A stretch of 64,000 bases of DNA. Source: Bacteroidales bacterium. Lineage in GTDB: Bacteria; Bacteroidota; Bacteroidia; Bacteroidales; P3. Below, piece by piece: positions 48,270 to 58,586 of this stretch; position 1 is the stretch's first letter; each line of letters opens with the position of its first letter. The notes under the pieces are model-generated. The model ran no database searches. It saw only the letters and a program-made list of their open reading frames with translations, and had not been told where the DNA came from. The position numbers and the translations under genes were made by a program. The stretch lies in contig JAFSQF010000008.1 of NCBI GenBank assembly GCA_017446745.1, positions 1 to 64,000 of the forward strand. Reading direction: 5' to 3'.

Positions 48270-51128
48270 TTAGCTCTTTTTTGTGTGTTTTGTGGCGTTA
48301 AGTTCTTCGGCGAGGTATTGGCCTGTGAAGTTGTCTTTTTTCTTTGCCAGTTGTTCCGGAGTGCCTGCAAAAACCACTTCGCCGCCTTTCACACCGCCGT
48401 CGGGTCCGATGTCTATTATCCAGTCGGCTACCTTGATGACATCCATGTTGTGCTCGATGACGAGGACGGTATTGCCCTTGTCTACCAACTTTTCAAGCAC
48501 TTCAAGCAGCACGCGGATGTCCTCGAAATGCAAGCCCGTGGTGGGCTCGTCGAGTATATAGAGGGTGTTGCCTGTGTCGGTCTTCGCGAGCTCTGTGGCC
48601 AGTTTTATGCGCTGTGCCTCGCCGCCGCTCAGGGTTGTGGAGGGCTGCCCAAGGGTTATATATCCCAAGCCCACATCCTTCACAGACTGTAGTTTGCGTG
48701 CAATCTTCGGATAAGGCTGGAAGAACTCCACGGCTTCGTTTATGGTCATATCGAGCACGTCGGATATCGACTTGCCTTTGTAGCGTATCTCAAGGGTCTC
48801 GCGATTGTAGCGTTTGCCGTTGCATACCTCGCAGTTGATGTAGACGTCGGGCAGGAAGTTCATCTCAATGGTGCGCATCCCGGCGCCTTTGCATACCTCG
48901 CAGCGTCCTCCGCTGACGTTGAACGAGAAGCGGCCGGGCTTGTAGCCCCTGATCTTGGCACTGGGAAGCTGGGCGAAGAGCTGACGGATGTCGTCGAAAA
49001 TGCCCACGTAGGTGGCTGGATTAGAGCGCGGCGTGCGTCCGATGGGGGCCTGGTCTATCTCTATCACCTTGTCGATATTCTCAATGCCATTGATGTTGCG
49101 GTAGGGGAGAGGGCGTTTCTGAGCGTGGTAGAAATGTTGGTTCAGAATGGGGTGCAGCGTCTCGTTGATGAGCGAGGACTTGCCGCTGCCACTAACGCCG
49201 GTGACGCATACGAAGAGCCCCAAGGGCAGGTCGAGGGTGGCGTCTTTTAGGTTGTTGCCGCTGGCACCCTCAAGGATGAGGTGCTTGCGTCCTTTCGCGC
49301 TGCGACGTTTGGGAATGTCGATGTCGCGGCGACGGCTCAGGTAGTCGCATGTCAGCGTTTTGTTCTCCAAGAATTTGTCGCGAGGGCCGGCGGCCACCAC
49401 TTTGCCGCCGCGCAGGCCGGCTCCTGGCCCGATGTCGACTATGTAGTCGGCACTAAGTATCATGTCGCGGTCGTGCTCCACCACGATGACGCTGTTGCCG
49501 AGGTCGCGCAGCTCTTTCAGTGCATCGATAAGGCGACGGTTGTCGCGCTGGTGCAGCCCTATGGAAGGCTCGTCGAGAATATAAAGCACGTTGACGAGCC
49601 GGGCACCTATCTGAGTGGCGAGCCGTATGCGTTGCGATTCGCCGCCGCTCAGGGTCTTTGAGCTGCGGTTGAGGGAAAGGTATCCCACACCGACGTTGAT
49701 GAGGAATTGGGTCCGAGAGATGATTTCGCGCAGTATTTCGTGTGCCACCTCGCGCCGCTTGGGTTCCAACCTCTCCTCCAGGTCTGTGGCCCATGCAAGG
49801 AATTCGGTGAGGTTCATCGATGCCACCTCTCCTATGTGTTTGCCGTCGATGCGGAAGCAAAGAGATTCAGGGCGCAGGCGATAGCCCTGACAATGAGGAC
49901 ATGGGACGGTGTTCATGAAACTTGCCGCCCATTTCTGCAGCGATGCCGGCTGCTCGTCGGTGCTCATCTCGGCGATGTAGTTGGCGATGCCCGGGAATCC
50001 ACCCCGGTAGCCGGTGTCAGGGTCGCCACCGATGCCCATATAGTCGCTCGTGCCGTACAGGATGGCGTTCATCGCCTCGTCGCTGATGTCGCCGAGGGGG
50101 TCGTCGAGGGAGAAGTGGTACCGGAGGGATAGGTTCTCCAGCTGCCGGTAGAGGTAGTTGGTTGGGGAGTATTTGCCCAGGACGTCGAGGCCGCCCTGGC
50201 GGATGCTTTTCGTGGGGTCGGGAATAATCTTATGAATGTCGATCTCAGAAATTTCGCCCAGGCCGTTGCAGTGGGGGCAGGCTCCGTAGGGCGAGTTGAA
50301 CGAGAACGTGTTGGGCTCTGGCTCGGGGTATGATATGCCGGTGTCGGGATCCATGAGCATACGGCTGAAATAGCGTGGCTTAGGAGCCTCTTGGGCTCCT
50401 GATTTCAGATCTTGAACGTTCTCAAGAATCATCAGCATCCCTTTCCCTTGCCGGAAAGCGTTTTTGACGGCCTCTTCCAGTCGACGTGTGTTTTTCTCGT
50501 TGACGCGCACGCGGTCGATGACGAGCTCTATGTCGTGTGTCTTGTAGCGGTCCACCTGCATGTTGTAGGTGATTTCTCGAATATCGCCGTCGACGCGCAC
50601 CCGGAGGTAGCCTTTCTTCGCCACCTGCTGGAAAAGCTCGCGGTAGTGCCCCTTGCGGCTTCGCACCAACGGAGCAAGCACCAGGATGTCTTTGTCGGCG
50701 AAGTCGGTAGTGATAATGTCAAGAATCTGTTTCTCGGTATAGTGCACCATCTTCTTGCCGCTGACGTGAGAAAAGGCATCGGCGGTGCGAGCGAAGAGCA
50801 GACGTGCAAAGTCGTAGATTTCTGTGATGGTCCCCACGGTGGAGCGTGGGTTCTTGTTGGTGGTCTTCTGTTCGATGCTGATGACGGGGCTGAGGCCGTT
50901 GATGCTGTCGACATCGGGCCGCTCCATATTGCCGATGAAATGGCGGGCGTAGGCCGAAAAAGTCTCCATATAACGCCGCTGACCTTCGGCGTAGATGGTG
51001 TCGAAGGCCAGAGAGGATTTGCCGCTGCCGCTGAGGCCAGTGAAGACCACCAGCTGGTTGCGCGGCAGGTCGAGGTCGATGTTCTGTAGGTTATGTTCGC
51101 GTGCTCCGAGTATTTCGAGTTTCGACAT
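48270..51128 (-). CDS. uvrA: Excinuclease ABC subunit A
   Basis: 952 residues. The two ABC ATPase modules are intact: first Walker [17 protein letters not shown] (about 29-44), first signature [19 protein letters not shown], second Walker [18 protein letters not shown] (about 640), second signature [17 protein letters not shown], and Walker [17 protein letters not shown]. Zinc modules are seen at [22 protein letters not shown] and [19 protein letters not shown] (quoted in part) with [14 protein letters not shown]. It recognises DNA lesions with UvrB in nucleotide excision repair. The length is standard for Bacteroidetes. Confidence 0.98.
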   Translation of the reverse strand: MSKLEILGAREHNLQNIDLDLPRNQLVVFTGLSGSGKSSLAFDTIYAEGQRRYMETFSAYARHFIGNMERPDVDSINGLSPVISIEQKTTNKNPRSTVGTITEIYDFARLLFARTADAFSHVSGKKMVHYTEKQILDIITTDFADKDILVLAPLVRSRKGHYRELFQQVAKKGYLRVRVDGDIREITYNMQVDRYKTHDIELVIDRVRVNEKNTRRLEEAVKNAFRQGKGMLMILENVQDLKSGAQEAPKPRYFSRMLMDPDTGISYPEPEPNTFSFNSPYGACPHCNGLGEISEIDIHKIIPDPTKSIRQGGLDVLGKYSPTNYLYRQLENLSLRYHFSLDDPLGDISDEAMNAILYGTSDYMGIGGDPDTGYRGGFPGIANYIAEMSTDEQPASLQKWAASFMNTVPCPHCQGYRLRPESLCFRIDGKHIGEVASMNLTEFLAWATDLEERLEPKRREVAHEILREIISRTQFLINVGVGYLSLNRSSKTLSGGESQRIRLATQIGARLVNVLYILDEPSIGLHQRDNRRLIDALKELRDLGNSVIVVEHDRDMILSADYIVDIGPGAGLRGGKVVAAGPRDKFLENKTLTCDYLSRRRDIDIPKRRSAKGRKHLILEGASGNNLKDATLDLPLGLFVCVTGVSGSGKSSLINETLHPILNQHFYHAQKRPLPYRNINGIENIDKVIEIDQAPIGRTPRSNPATYVGIFDDIRQLFAQLPSAKIRGYKPGRFSFNVSGGRCEVCKGAGMRTIEMNFLPDVYINCEVCNGKRYNRETLEIRYKGKSISDVLDMTINEAVEFFQPYPKIARKLQSVKDVGLGYITLGQPSTTLSGGEAQRIKLATELAKTDTGNTLYILDEPTTGLHFEDIRVLLEVLEKLVDKGNTVLVIEHNMDVIKVADWIIDIGPDGGVKGGEVVFAGTPEQLAKKKDNFTGQYLAEELNATKHTKKS

Positions 51129-51221
51129 TATTCAAATTGAGAGTTGAGAGTTCGTTTTTTGTTGACACGTCGCGGCAGCGGTAGGCGTTCTGTTGGTGGT
51201 TTGCTGCGGCCGGTTCTCCGT

Positions 51222-52211
51222 TCACATTCTCACGATGAAATCGTTGCCTTTGTCGCGGCCGGTAAGGATTTTTTTCAGGCTTGTGCCGTCCGCGGAGGGC
51301 AGCTCAAGGGTGTAGGTGCGTTTCTGCTTGTTGGTCAGTTTCTCGGTGGTAATCCATGGGTTGTACTGCCGCAGCATTTTGTAGGTGGTGCCGTTTTCTT
51401 TTGCGAAGGCGTAGAGGTCTACGTTCTGACCGCTGAGCGGTACTTTGCGGGTGGGCAGGGTGGGGTAGAGGTCGCCCGGCAGCAGGAAGAAGCCATAGTC
51501 CTGGGGGTGCTGCATAATCTGCTTGACGGCGAGGATGCGGTAAACGTAGCGCGAGGTCTCGGCGTTGAGGCGTGTGTCGTAGTAGCTTGCCACGCTTTGT
51601 TTTGTCATGTTGCGGCTTAGCCCGCCCTCGCCGCAGTTGTAGGCTGCCGCCGCTGCCGTCCAGCTCCCGAGGTGCTTGTAGAGGTCTTTCAGGAATCGGC
51701 AGGCTGCCTCGGTGGCTGCCTCGAGGTTGTTGCGCATGTCTATCTCGTCGTTGATTTCAAGCCCGTAGTTCTGTCCCGTGCTTTTCATGAATTGCCAGAA
51801 CCCCTGTGCTTTTGCTGGCGACGTGGCGTTGGTGAGGCCGCTTTCTATCACGCAGAGGTATTTGAAGTCGGCGGGGACGCCGTTTTTCTTGAGGATGGCC
51901 TCGATGATGGGGAAATAGCGGTGGGCGCGCTTGAAGTAGAGCAGGGTGCTGGTGTGGCCGAAGGTGTTGACAATCATCTCGCGGTCGAGGGCTTCGCGCA
52001 CGTAGAAGAGGTCGAGGGGCACCGGCTCGCCGGCGAAACTCATCGTGTCGGGTATCGTCGGGGAATAAATGCGGGGGTTGTAGTGCTGTGTGCGCTGCCT
52101 GGCGGCAAGGCTATAAGCCTCCGCGGTATCCTTTGGCACGGCAAAAACGAAGGCCACCATCACAATGGCCACCACGGAAAGTATCAGGGCTATGGTGCTC
52201 TTGCTTTTCAT
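51222..52211 (-). CDS. Membrane-anchored lytic transglycosylase
   Basis: 329 residues from ATG 52211 (MKSKSTIALILSVVAIVMVA), which gives a signal anchor; an in-frame extension to 52322 has no signal-like features. The SLT domain has the catalytic Glu in YLCVIESGLTNATSPAKAQG (about 117-136), followed by GFWQFMKSTGQNYGL and AAAAYNCGEGGLSR, all diagnostic for MltD-type enzymes. The C-terminus reads VPLSGQNVDLYAFAKENGTT-YKMLRQYNPW, a single degenerate LysM-like module. It cleaves peptidoglycan to 1,6-anhydro products. Confidence 0.92.
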   Translation of the reverse strand: MKSKSTIALILSVVAIVMVAFVFAVPKDTAEAYSLAARQRTQHYNPRIYSPTIPDTMSFAGEPVPLDLFYVREALDREMIVNTFGHTSTLLYFKRAHRYFPIIEAILKKNGVPADFKYLCVIESGLTNATSPAKAQGFWQFMKSTGQNYGLEINDEIDMRNNLEAATEAACRFLKDLYKHLGSWTAAAAAYNCGEGGLSRNMTKQSVASYYDTRLNAETSRYVYRILAVKQIMQHPQDYGFFLLPGDLYPTLPTRKVPLSGQNVDLYAFAKENGTTYKMLRQYNPWITTEKLTNKQKRTYTLELPSADGTSLKKILTGRDKGNDFIVRM

Positions 52212-52325
52212 TACACTCTTCTTTATTGTTTGTCTACACTCTCTTGCTGGGTTAATCTGCTGGTTTGTAACTGACGATAAGACAAAATGTTCGGCAACCC
52301 AATGTCGTCGCTTGCCGTTCAACTT

Positions 52326-53543
52326 TCACGTCAAAAGGTCTGCAACATCTTTGGCCACTTCTTTCTTCGTTTTCAGCGTGCCGGTTTTCAGCGTGCCGTC
52401 GCGACCGATGATGGTGACTTTGTTGGTGTCGTGTCCGAAGCCGGCTCCGGGGTCGTTAAGCGAGTTGAGGACTATGAAGTCAAGGTTCTTGCGCTCAAGT
52501 TTTGACTGTGCGTTCTGCAACTCGTTGTCGGTCTCGAGGGCGAAGCCGATTAGCCGTTGCCCATCCCGTTTCATTTTCCCTAAAGTGGCAAGGATGTCGG
52601 GGTTCTGCACCAGGTGAATGGTGAGGCCATCGTGGTCGTTCTGTTTTTTCAGTTTGTTGGGTGCCGTGTGCTCGGGGCGGAAGTCGGCCACAGCGGCACT
52701 TAGGATGGCAGCCTGGCACGAGGGGAAATAAGATGTGGCGGCATCATACATTTCGCGTGCCGATTCAACGTCGATTCTCTTGATGCCAGGATGGGCTGTT
52801 GCGAGATGGGTTGGCCCAGTCACAAGGATGACTTCATTGCCGCGCGAGGCAAGCTCTTCGGCGATGGCAAAGCCCATTTTGCCTGTCGAGAAATTGCCGA
52901 TGAACCTGACGGCATCGATGCGCTCGTAGGTGGGGCCGGCGGTGATGAGGATTCTACGGCCTCCGGCTTTTGGCCCGCCGGAATTTTCGCCTGCCTGCCC
53001 GTCGGAATATCTTATTATTTGCCGTACAATCTCTTCTGGCTCGGCCATGCGTCCGTTGCCTGTGGCTCCGCAGGCCAGTTCCCCGCTCTCGCTCTCTATG
53101 ATCCTCACTCCGTCGTTGCGCAGCGTGTTGAGGTTGCGTTGCAGCGCGGGGCTTTCGAGCATCTGCGTGTTCATGGCCGGACAGACAAACAGGCTCTTGC
53201 GAAACGAGAGGAGCAGGGTGGAGAGGGCATCGTCGGCTATGCCGCAGGCCATTTTGCCTATGACATTGGCCGAGGCCGGGGCCACCACAAGCATGTCGCC
53301 CCAGTCTTTCAACGATATATGTTCGGTGCTGTGCTTGTTGGCGCGCGAGAAGAGGTCGCAGTATACGGTGTTGTTCGATACGGTTTCGAGGGTGAGCGTG
53401 GTGACAAATTGCAGTGCGTGCTCGGTGACGGCGCACCGCACCTCGGCGCCGGCTTTCACCAGCAGGCGCACCAGCATGGGCGTTTTGTAGGCTGCTATGC
53501 CACCCGTAACACCTATAATAATATGTTTACCTTTCAGCGGCAT
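52326..53543 (-). CDS. coaBC: Bifunctional phosphopantothenoylcysteine decarboxylase/phosphopantothenate-cysteine ligase
   Basis: 405 residues. The CoaC half has the flavin-binding GKHIIIGVTGGIAAYKT, catalytic His region DWGDMLVVAPASANVIGKMA (quoted in part) and the PAMNTQM substrate clamp (about 123). The CoaB half starts ILITAGPTYERIDAVRFIGN (about 197) with the NFSTGKMG motif and AAVADFRP. It makes 4'-phosphopantetheine in CoA synthesis. Position after rpoZ and bamD is the usual Bacteroidales order. The short repeat GTLKTGTLKT lies near the C-terminus. Confidence 0.96.
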   Translation of the reverse strand: MPLKGKHIIIGVTGGIAAYKTPMLVRLLVKAGAEVRCAVTEHALQFVTTLTLETVSNNTVYCDLFSRANKHSTEHISLKDWGDMLVVAPASANVIGKMACGIADDALSTLLLSFRKSLFVCPAMNTQMLESPALQRNLNTLRNDGVRIIESESGELACGATGNGRMAEPEEIVRQIIRYSDGQAGENSGGPKAGGRRILITAGPTYERIDAVRFIGNFSTGKMGFAIAEELASRGNEVILVTGPTHLATAHPGIKRIDVESAREMYDAATSYFPSCQAAILSAAVADFRPEHTAPNKLKKQNDHDGLTIHLVQNPDILATLGKMKRDGQRLIGFALETDNELQNAQSKLERKNLDFIVLNSLNDPGAGFGHDTNKVTIIGRDGTLKTGTLKTKKEVAKDVADLLT

Positions 53544-53555
53544 CGTGGCGTTGAA

Positions 53556-53936
53556 TTAGGCATTGCCCTCAGCGATGGCTTCGTTCTCCATGGCCTCGAG
53601 GCGTTGCATGTTCTGGTCCTCCTTGGCGGGATTGCGGTAGTAAATCTCGTCGTTCAGGTATTCCTGGGTGGCCTGGAGTGTGGGTTTTGGCATCTGCTCA
53701 TAGTGGCGCACCACCTCGATTTGCTCGCGGTTCTCGTAAATCTCGTCCATCGTGTCTATGCCGGACGAGAATTCCTCTATCTTTTTGTGAAGCTCGCGCT
53801 TCATATCGCTGGCTATTTGGTTGCTGCGCTTTGAAAGGATGGCCACGGTCTCATAGATGTTGTCGGTCCCTTTGCTGAAATCAGCGGTGTTGCGCGTAAT
53901 AGTAGTGTTGATGGGTCTTTGCTTCTTTGTTTCCAT
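53556..53936 (-). CDS. rpoZ: RNA polymerase omega-like subunit (RpoZ, Bacteroidetes type)
   Basis: 126 residues from ATG 53936 (METKKQRPINTTITRN); an open frame extends upstream to 54071 but has no conserved content. The Bacteroidetes omega signature is TDNIYETVAILSKRSNQIA (about 23-41), then ENREQIEVVRHYEQMPKPTL (about 74) and YYRNP. It stabilises the RNA polymerase beta-prime subunit. It lies between bamD and coaBC, as in other Bacteroidales. Confidence 0.93.
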   Translation of the reverse strand: METKKQRPINTTITRNTADFSKGTDNIYETVAILSKRSNQIASDMKRELHKKIEEFSSGIDTMDEIYENREQIEVVRHYEQMPKPTLQATQEYLNDEIYYRNPAKEDQNMQRLEAMENEAIAEGNA

Positions 53937-53998
53937 TGCTATATGATGTGGTTTTATTGTTTGCTTTTTAGTGTTTTCGACGATTATGCTTGTCGCCT

Positions 53999-54820
53999 CT
54001 ACTGTAGCGTTGTTTCCAAACCCTCCATGACGCTGAGGCGTCTGCGGCTGTCGGTGTATATCGTTTGGCATTCCGACAGGTGTTTGGAGTCTTTGAAGGT
54101 GGTGGCGAACTTGTCGAAGTTGTTGATTACCTGCTGTAGGCGTTCCTTCATTTTGTCTTCGCGGCTGTTGATGGCGTACTCATAGCCGGATTTGATGATG
54201 TAGTACATGGCTTCTTCGCGGTAGGGAGAGTCGGGGTATTCGCTGAGGAAGTTGTTGAGCGATACCACGGCGGCACGGTACGATTCCGTCCTATAGTAGC
54301 CAACGGCTATTTCATAGTCTTTCAGCATCAGCTTGTTGCGGAGCTGGTCAAGGTAGTTGTTCACCTCGGGGATGTGCGTGCTTTGTGGGTAACGCTCGGC
54401 GAACTGCTCGAGGTCGGTGATGGCAGTTTTTGTGGAGCTTTGGTCGAGGGTATGCGCAGGCGAGTCAAGATAGCCGCAGTAGGCGGCCTGGAAGAGAGCC
54501 TCCTCGGCGCGGTCGCTATAGGGATAACGCTTGGAAAAGAGCTTGAACTGATAGGAGGCGTTGTAGTAGTAGCCTCCTTCTTTCATGCAGTGGGCATAGT
54601 ACCAGGCTATGTCTTCGGCGTGCTCATTGCCATGGTAATACATGGTGAGGTTCTCGAAAAGCTGGCGGGCGCGCGTGTAACGCTTTTCGTTGTAGAAACC
54701 CACTGCAGCGTTGAACTTGGCTTCGTTATCAGTGCTTTTAAGCAATTTGTCGCTACTGTTGCAGCTGCATAAAAAACTGATAATTACAATAGTTAATATA
54801 GTTTTTGCGGTTTTCTTCAT
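53999..54820 (-). CDS. bamD: Outer-membrane assembly lipoprotein BamD
   Basis: 273 residues from ATG 54820. Lipoprotein signal MKKTAKTILTIVIISFLCSC with lipobox FLCSC. It is followed by TPR-like helical repeats: FNAAVGFYNEKRYTRARQLF (about 34), the conserved AWYYAHCMKEGGYYYNASYQF (about 70, quoted in part), FSKRYPYSDRAEEALF, and FLSEYPDSPYREEAMY. It works in the BAM complex, folding outer-membrane beta-barrels. The -7 promoter element is only a few bases upstream of the ATG, so the mRNA is probably nearly leaderless. Confidence 0.94.
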   Translation of the reverse strand: MKKTAKTILTIVIISFLCSCNSSDKLLKSTDNEAKFNAAVGFYNEKRYTRARQLFENLTMYYHGNEHAEDIAWYYAHCMKEGGYYYNASYQFKLFSKRYPYSDRAEEALFQAAYCGYLDSPAHTLDQSSTKTAITDLEQFAERYPQSTHIPEVNNYLDQLRNKLMLKDYEIAVGYYRTESYRAAVVSLNNFLSEYPDSPYREEAMYYIIKSGYEYAINSREDKMKERLQQVINNFDKFATTFKDSKHLSECQTIYTDSRRRLSVMEGLETTLQ

Positions 54821-54826
54821 GGAGTG

Positions 54827-54834
54827 CAAAAGTA
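54827..54834 (-). promoter_or_regulatory. -7 promoter element of bamD, abutting its start codon
   Basis: TACTTTTG followed by CACTCC and then the ATG at 54820-54818 on the minus strand. Transcription would begin within about three bases of the start codon. Confidence 0.65.
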
Positions 54835-54953
54835 CATAAATAATTTCAATATCTCGGCATTAAGATGCGAAATAATAAACGCACCGTTTCTTTTTTTATT
54901 GTATCGTCATGTGGTAAAAATAGTGCCCGGCGAATTGGGGCTGTGAAATATTA

Positions 54954-54985
54954 TTTTGTCCAATATGAAAAAAAGTGTACTTTTG
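54954..54985 (+). promoter_or_regulatory. Promoter of guaA (-33 TTTTG, -7 TACTTTTG)
   Basis: TTTTG at 54954-54958 and TACTTTTG at 54978-54985, 19 bases apart; ATG at 55008. Confidence 0.75.
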
Positions 54986-55007
54986 TTTCGTATTTTAACG
55001 CTAAAAA

Positions 55008-56534
55008 ATGGACAAGATAATCGTCTTAGACTTTGGTTCTCAGTACACTCAATTGATTGCGCGTAAAGTTCGTGAACTCAACATTTATTGCGAAATACAT
55101 CCTTTCAACAAGCTTCCGGACTTGGGAAACGATGTGAAAGGAGTGATTTTTTCCGGTAGTCCCTTTTCATGTAATGCTCCCGATGCTCCGGTGCCTGATA
55201 TGAGTGGCATCAAGGGGCGTCTTCCGTTGTTGGCCGTGTGCTATGGTGCCCAATACCTGGCGAAGTGGGGCGGCGGTAGCGTAGAGCAGTCGGGCACTCG
55301 CGAATATGGACGGGCCAACCTGAGATGGGTGGACAACTCGTCACCGCTGATGAAAGATATTCCTGTAGGTTCTCAGGTGTGGATGAGCCACGGCGACACC
55401 ATCCAGTCTATACCCGCCAACTACCGTTGCATCTGCTCTACCGACAACGTTCAATATGCGGGCTATCAGATTGATGGCGAGGAAACCTACGCCATCCAGT
55501 TCCACCCCGAGGTGCACCATTCCGTCGATGGACTTACGCTGCTGCGGAACTTTGTTGTTGACATCTGCCATTGCGAACAGACCTGGACCCCCGAGTCGTT
55601 CATCGAACTCACCGTACGCCAGATCCGTGAGCAGGTGGGCGACGACAAGGTTATCCTTGGCCTATCCGGAGGCGTCGATTCCTCGGTGGCTGCCGTACTG
55701 CTCAACAAGGCTATCGGACACAACCTCCATTGCATTTTCGTCGACAATGGCCTCTTGCGTAAGAACGAGTTCCAGAGTGTCCTGGAATCATATAAAGATA
55801 TGGGGCTCAACGTTACGGGCGTGGATGCCAAAGACCGTTTCTACGGCGTTTTGGCGGGGGTCACCGACCCCGAGAAGAAGCGTAAAGCCATAGGGAAAAC
55901 ATTTATCGATGTCTTCGACGACGCCTCGAAGGAGGTGGCCGATGCCAAATGGTTGGCTCAGGGTACGATCTACCCCGACGTCATAGAGTCCAGCTCTGTG
56001 AAAGGCCCCTCGCAAACTATCAAATCGCACCATAACGTAGGTGGTTTGCCCGACTACATGAAGCTTAAACTCGTCGAGCCCCTACGCAGTCTCTTCAAAG
56101 ACGAGGTGCGCCGTGTGGGGCGTCAGCTGGGTATCAAGCAGGAACTGATAGGGCGTCACCCATTCCCGGGTCCCGGATTGGCCATCCGTATCCTTAGCGA
56201 TGTCACCCCCGAGAAGGTGCGCATCCTCCAGGAGGTCGATGATATCTTCGTCCGCGGGTTGCGCGACAACGGCCTCTACGACAAGGTATGGCAAGCCGGA
56301 GCCATGCTCCTCCCTGTCCAGTCGGTAGGCGTTATGGGCGACGAACGCACCTACGAGAGTGTCGTGGCCCTCAGGGCTGTGGAATCGGTGGACGGCATGA
56401 CGGCCGACTGGTCGCATTTGCCTTACGATTTCCTCGCCAAGGTGAGCAATGAGATTATCAACCGCGTAAAGGGCGTGAACCGTGTGGTTTACGATATCAG
56501 CTCCAAGCCACCGGCAACCATCGAATGGGAATAA
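55008..56534 (+). CDS. guaA: GMP synthase (glutamine-hydrolysing)
   Basis: 508 residues. The class I glutamine amidotransferase domain has catalytic Cys78 in [12 protein letters not shown] and the His-Glu pair in [10 protein letters not shown] (about 164-173). The ATP pyrophosphatase domain has the P-loop [17 protein letters not shown] (about 216) and the C-terminal dimerisation domain has [15 protein letters not shown], ending KPPATIEWE. It converts XMP to GMP. Has its own promoter. Confidence 0.98.
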   Translation: MDKIIVLDFGSQYTQLIARKVRELNIYCEIHPFNKLPDLGNDVKGVIFSGSPFSCNAPDAPVPDMSGIKGRLPLLAVCYGAQYLAKWGGGSVEQSGTREYGRANLRWVDNSSPLMKDIPVGSQVWMSHGDTIQSIPANYRCICSTDNVQYAGYQIDGEETYAIQFHPEVHHSVDGLTLLRNFVVDICHCEQTWTPESFIELTVRQIREQVGDDKVILGLSGGVDSSVAAVLLNKAIGHNLHCIFVDNGLLRKNEFQSVLESYKDMGLNVTGVDAKDRFYGVLAGVTDPEKKRKAIGKTFIDVFDDASKEVADAKWLAQGTIYPDVIESSSVKGPSQTIKSHHNVGGLPDYMKLKLVEPLRSLFKDEVRRVGRQLGIKQELIGRHPFPGPGLAIRILSDVTPEKVRILQEVDDIFVRGLRDNGLYDKVWQAGAMLLPVQSVGVMGDERTYESVVALRAVESVDGMTADWSHLPYDFLAKVSNEIINRVKGVNRVVYDISSKPPATIEWE

Positions 56535-56563
56535 TTAACATCTTTTTTTGATTTGTTTTTGAA

Positions 56564-58579
56564 ATGAAAAGACTGTTCCTGATATTAATGCTGCTGCTTT
56601 TTGGCATCGTCTCGGCGCAGGGCACGAAGACGGTGGCGGTGAAGGTGTCTAATCAGACGCAGATGCTTAATAATAAGGAATACTATGTACATATTGTTGA
56701 GCAGGGGCAAACGGTCTTTTCAATTGCCAGAGCCTATGGTCTGAAATACTACGACGCTGTCATTAAAACCGATATCCACCTGATGAAGGTCGGCGACACC
56801 GTGTGGCTGCCCAAGAACGATAACAGCGTGGCCGCCGTTATCGCTAATGCCGAGGCGCAGCTGGCTACCGACCGCGTTCATTACATCAAGGTGGATGCCG
56901 GGCAGACGCTATACAGCATCTCTCGTGAATATGGGCTGACCGTCGACGACCTGGTCGAGGCCAATCCGGAGCTGAAGCATGAACAGCTCAAGGCCGGGCA
57001 GATGCTTAAGATACCCCCAAAGAAAACCAATTCTACCGATAGTGAGGGCCGGAAACCGATGAGCGGAGACCAAAGGACGGAGTCTGAACAAACTCGTGCA
57101 GTCCAGCCTGCTCAGCCTGCCCAGTCTCGTCCCGCTGCAACAAAGCCCTCCGAAACAAAGCCCTCCGAAACTAAGCCTACAGAGACAACAGCCGTCGAGG
57201 CCAAGCCCTCCGAAACCAAGCCTACAGAGGCCAAACCTGTAGAGGCCAAGCCTGTGTCGGATAAGCCAGTACAGGCCAATGCCGTTAATCCGCAAGAATC
57301 AACGCCTGACGCTCGTCTCCCTAAGCCTGTCGTCAATCCTTATCCGTTCGACGAGGTACCGGCCAATTTCCCAACGACACTGGCCAACTATTTTAACTTC
57401 ACCACAACGTCCAATTTCGCCTATCAGGTACGTGACAGGCAAAGCAAAGACAAACTCTACGTGAGCATCGTGATGCCCTTGAACCTTGACAAGATAGAGC
57501 AGATATCCACATCGAAATTCGATATCGAACAAAGGGGCAAGAAAGAGTATAAGGTGTTCGAGTTTATTCAGTTCTACGAGGGGATCCTTATGGCTCTCGA
57601 CAAACTTCAGCAGCAGGGGGTCAACGTGGTGCTTAATGTGGTAGACCTCAGCTCCGACAGCGACGAAGATGTCGTGAAGGCTTTCAATTCCCACAACGTC
57701 GCCAATTCCGATTTCATCATTGCCCTTCTTGTGAAGAAGCCCTTCAACAAGCTGGCGCAGCTTGCCAAAGACAACCAGGTCTTTGTCATCAATCCTTTCT
57801 CTTCGAGAATTGACGTGATCAAGAATAATCCTTATGTAGTGAAGTGCATGCCATCGATAGAGGGTACCGTGAAAGGGATGCTTGACATCGTGGCACGTAG
57901 GTACAAGAACGGCAATTTGCTTGTCGTACACTCTACGCCCAAGACGATGAGCCTTAGCGAGAAAGAATACTACGACGAGTTCCAGCGGCAGCTTGAGCTC
58001 CGCAAGGACATTAAGTACACGTTCTTTGACTGGGCTGCCAACGGTAAGCTCGTCAGTACGCTTAAAGGCTACTCCGATAATGTGATAATCAGTATCTACG
58101 ACCAAGATAAGAACAAAAATACGGTATACGCCACTACGCTGCTGAACCGGCTCTCGGTATTAACGTCCAATGTGCCGGTTCTGATGACTACAGGCAACTA
58201 TCTCAACGACTTGCCCAATCTTGACTTTGAGCAGCTCCAGCACGTCAGCTATACAAGTGTCACCATGGGCTTTCTGGACTACAACAACGAGCGGCACCGC
58301 GACTTTATCGACACCTATAAAGAGAAATTCCGCACCGAGCCAAATACTCTCTATGCCGGTGTGGCACATGATATTATGCTTTATTTCTGCAGTGCTCTGT
58401 GGCAGAAAGGGGCTGAGTTCTGGCGCAATCCTCAGCAATTCAAAGCCCCCTCGGGCATGCTTTTCCCCTACTCGCTGAAGCAGCCCTCCTCGCTGGGCGG
58501 CTACGAAAACCAGTCGCCCGACATTTACCAGATGCAGAACTTTAAGCTTGTACCTCTCACTAATTCAATAACGCAATAA
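56564..58579 (+). CDS. LysM-repeat protein with periplasmic-binding (receptor-ligand-binding) domain
   Basis: 671 residues, signal peptide MKRLFLILMLLLFGIVSAQG. Two LysM modules (YYVHIVEQGQTVFSIARAYG about 40; HYIKVDAGQTLYSISREYGL about 106) bind peptidoglycan. A disordered Pro/Thr/Glu linker (about 155-245) is built from repeats of KPSETKPTE/KPVEAKP type. The C-terminal 400 residues form a type I periplasmic-binding fold: LYVSIVMPLNLDK, EFIQFYEGILMALDKLQQQG, VFVINPFSSRIDVI, VPVLMTTGNYL. It resembles the amino-acid-binding LysM hybrids of Bacteroidetes. The ligand is unknown and no ABC permease is nearby. It is 8 bases from lpxC. Confidence 0.88.
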   Translation: MKRLFLILMLLLFGIVSAQGTKTVAVKVSNQTQMLNNKEYYVHIVEQGQTVFSIARAYGLKYYDAVIKTDIHLMKVGDTVWLPKNDNSVAAVIANAEAQLATDRVHYIKVDAGQTLYSISREYGLTVDDLVEANPELKHEQLKAGQMLKIPPKKTNSTDSEGRKPMSGDQRTESEQTRAVQPAQPAQSRPAATKPSETKPSETKPTETTAVEAKPSETKPTEAKPVEAKPVSDKPVQANAVNPQESTPDARLPKPVVNPYPFDEVPANFPTTLANYFNFTTTSNFAYQVRDRQSKDKLYVSIVMPLNLDKIEQISTSKFDIEQRGKKEYKVFEFIQFYEGILMALDKLQQQGVNVVLNVVDLSSDSDEDVVKAFNSHNVANSDFIIALLVKKPFNKLAQLAKDNQVFVINPFSSRIDVIKNNPYVVKCMPSIEGTVKGMLDIVARRYKNGNLLVVHSTPKTMSLSEKEYYDEFQRQLELRKDIKYTFFDWAANGKLVSTLKGYSDNVIISIYDQDKNKNTVYATTLLNRLSVLTSNVPVLMTTGNYLNDLPNLDFEQLQHVSYTSVTMGFLDYNNERHRDFIDTYKEKFRTEPNTLYAGVAHDIMLYFCSALWQKGAEFWRNPQQFKAPSGMLFPYSLKQPSSLGGYENQSPDIYQMQNFKLVPLTNSITQ

Positions 58580-58586
58580 CGTTTTG

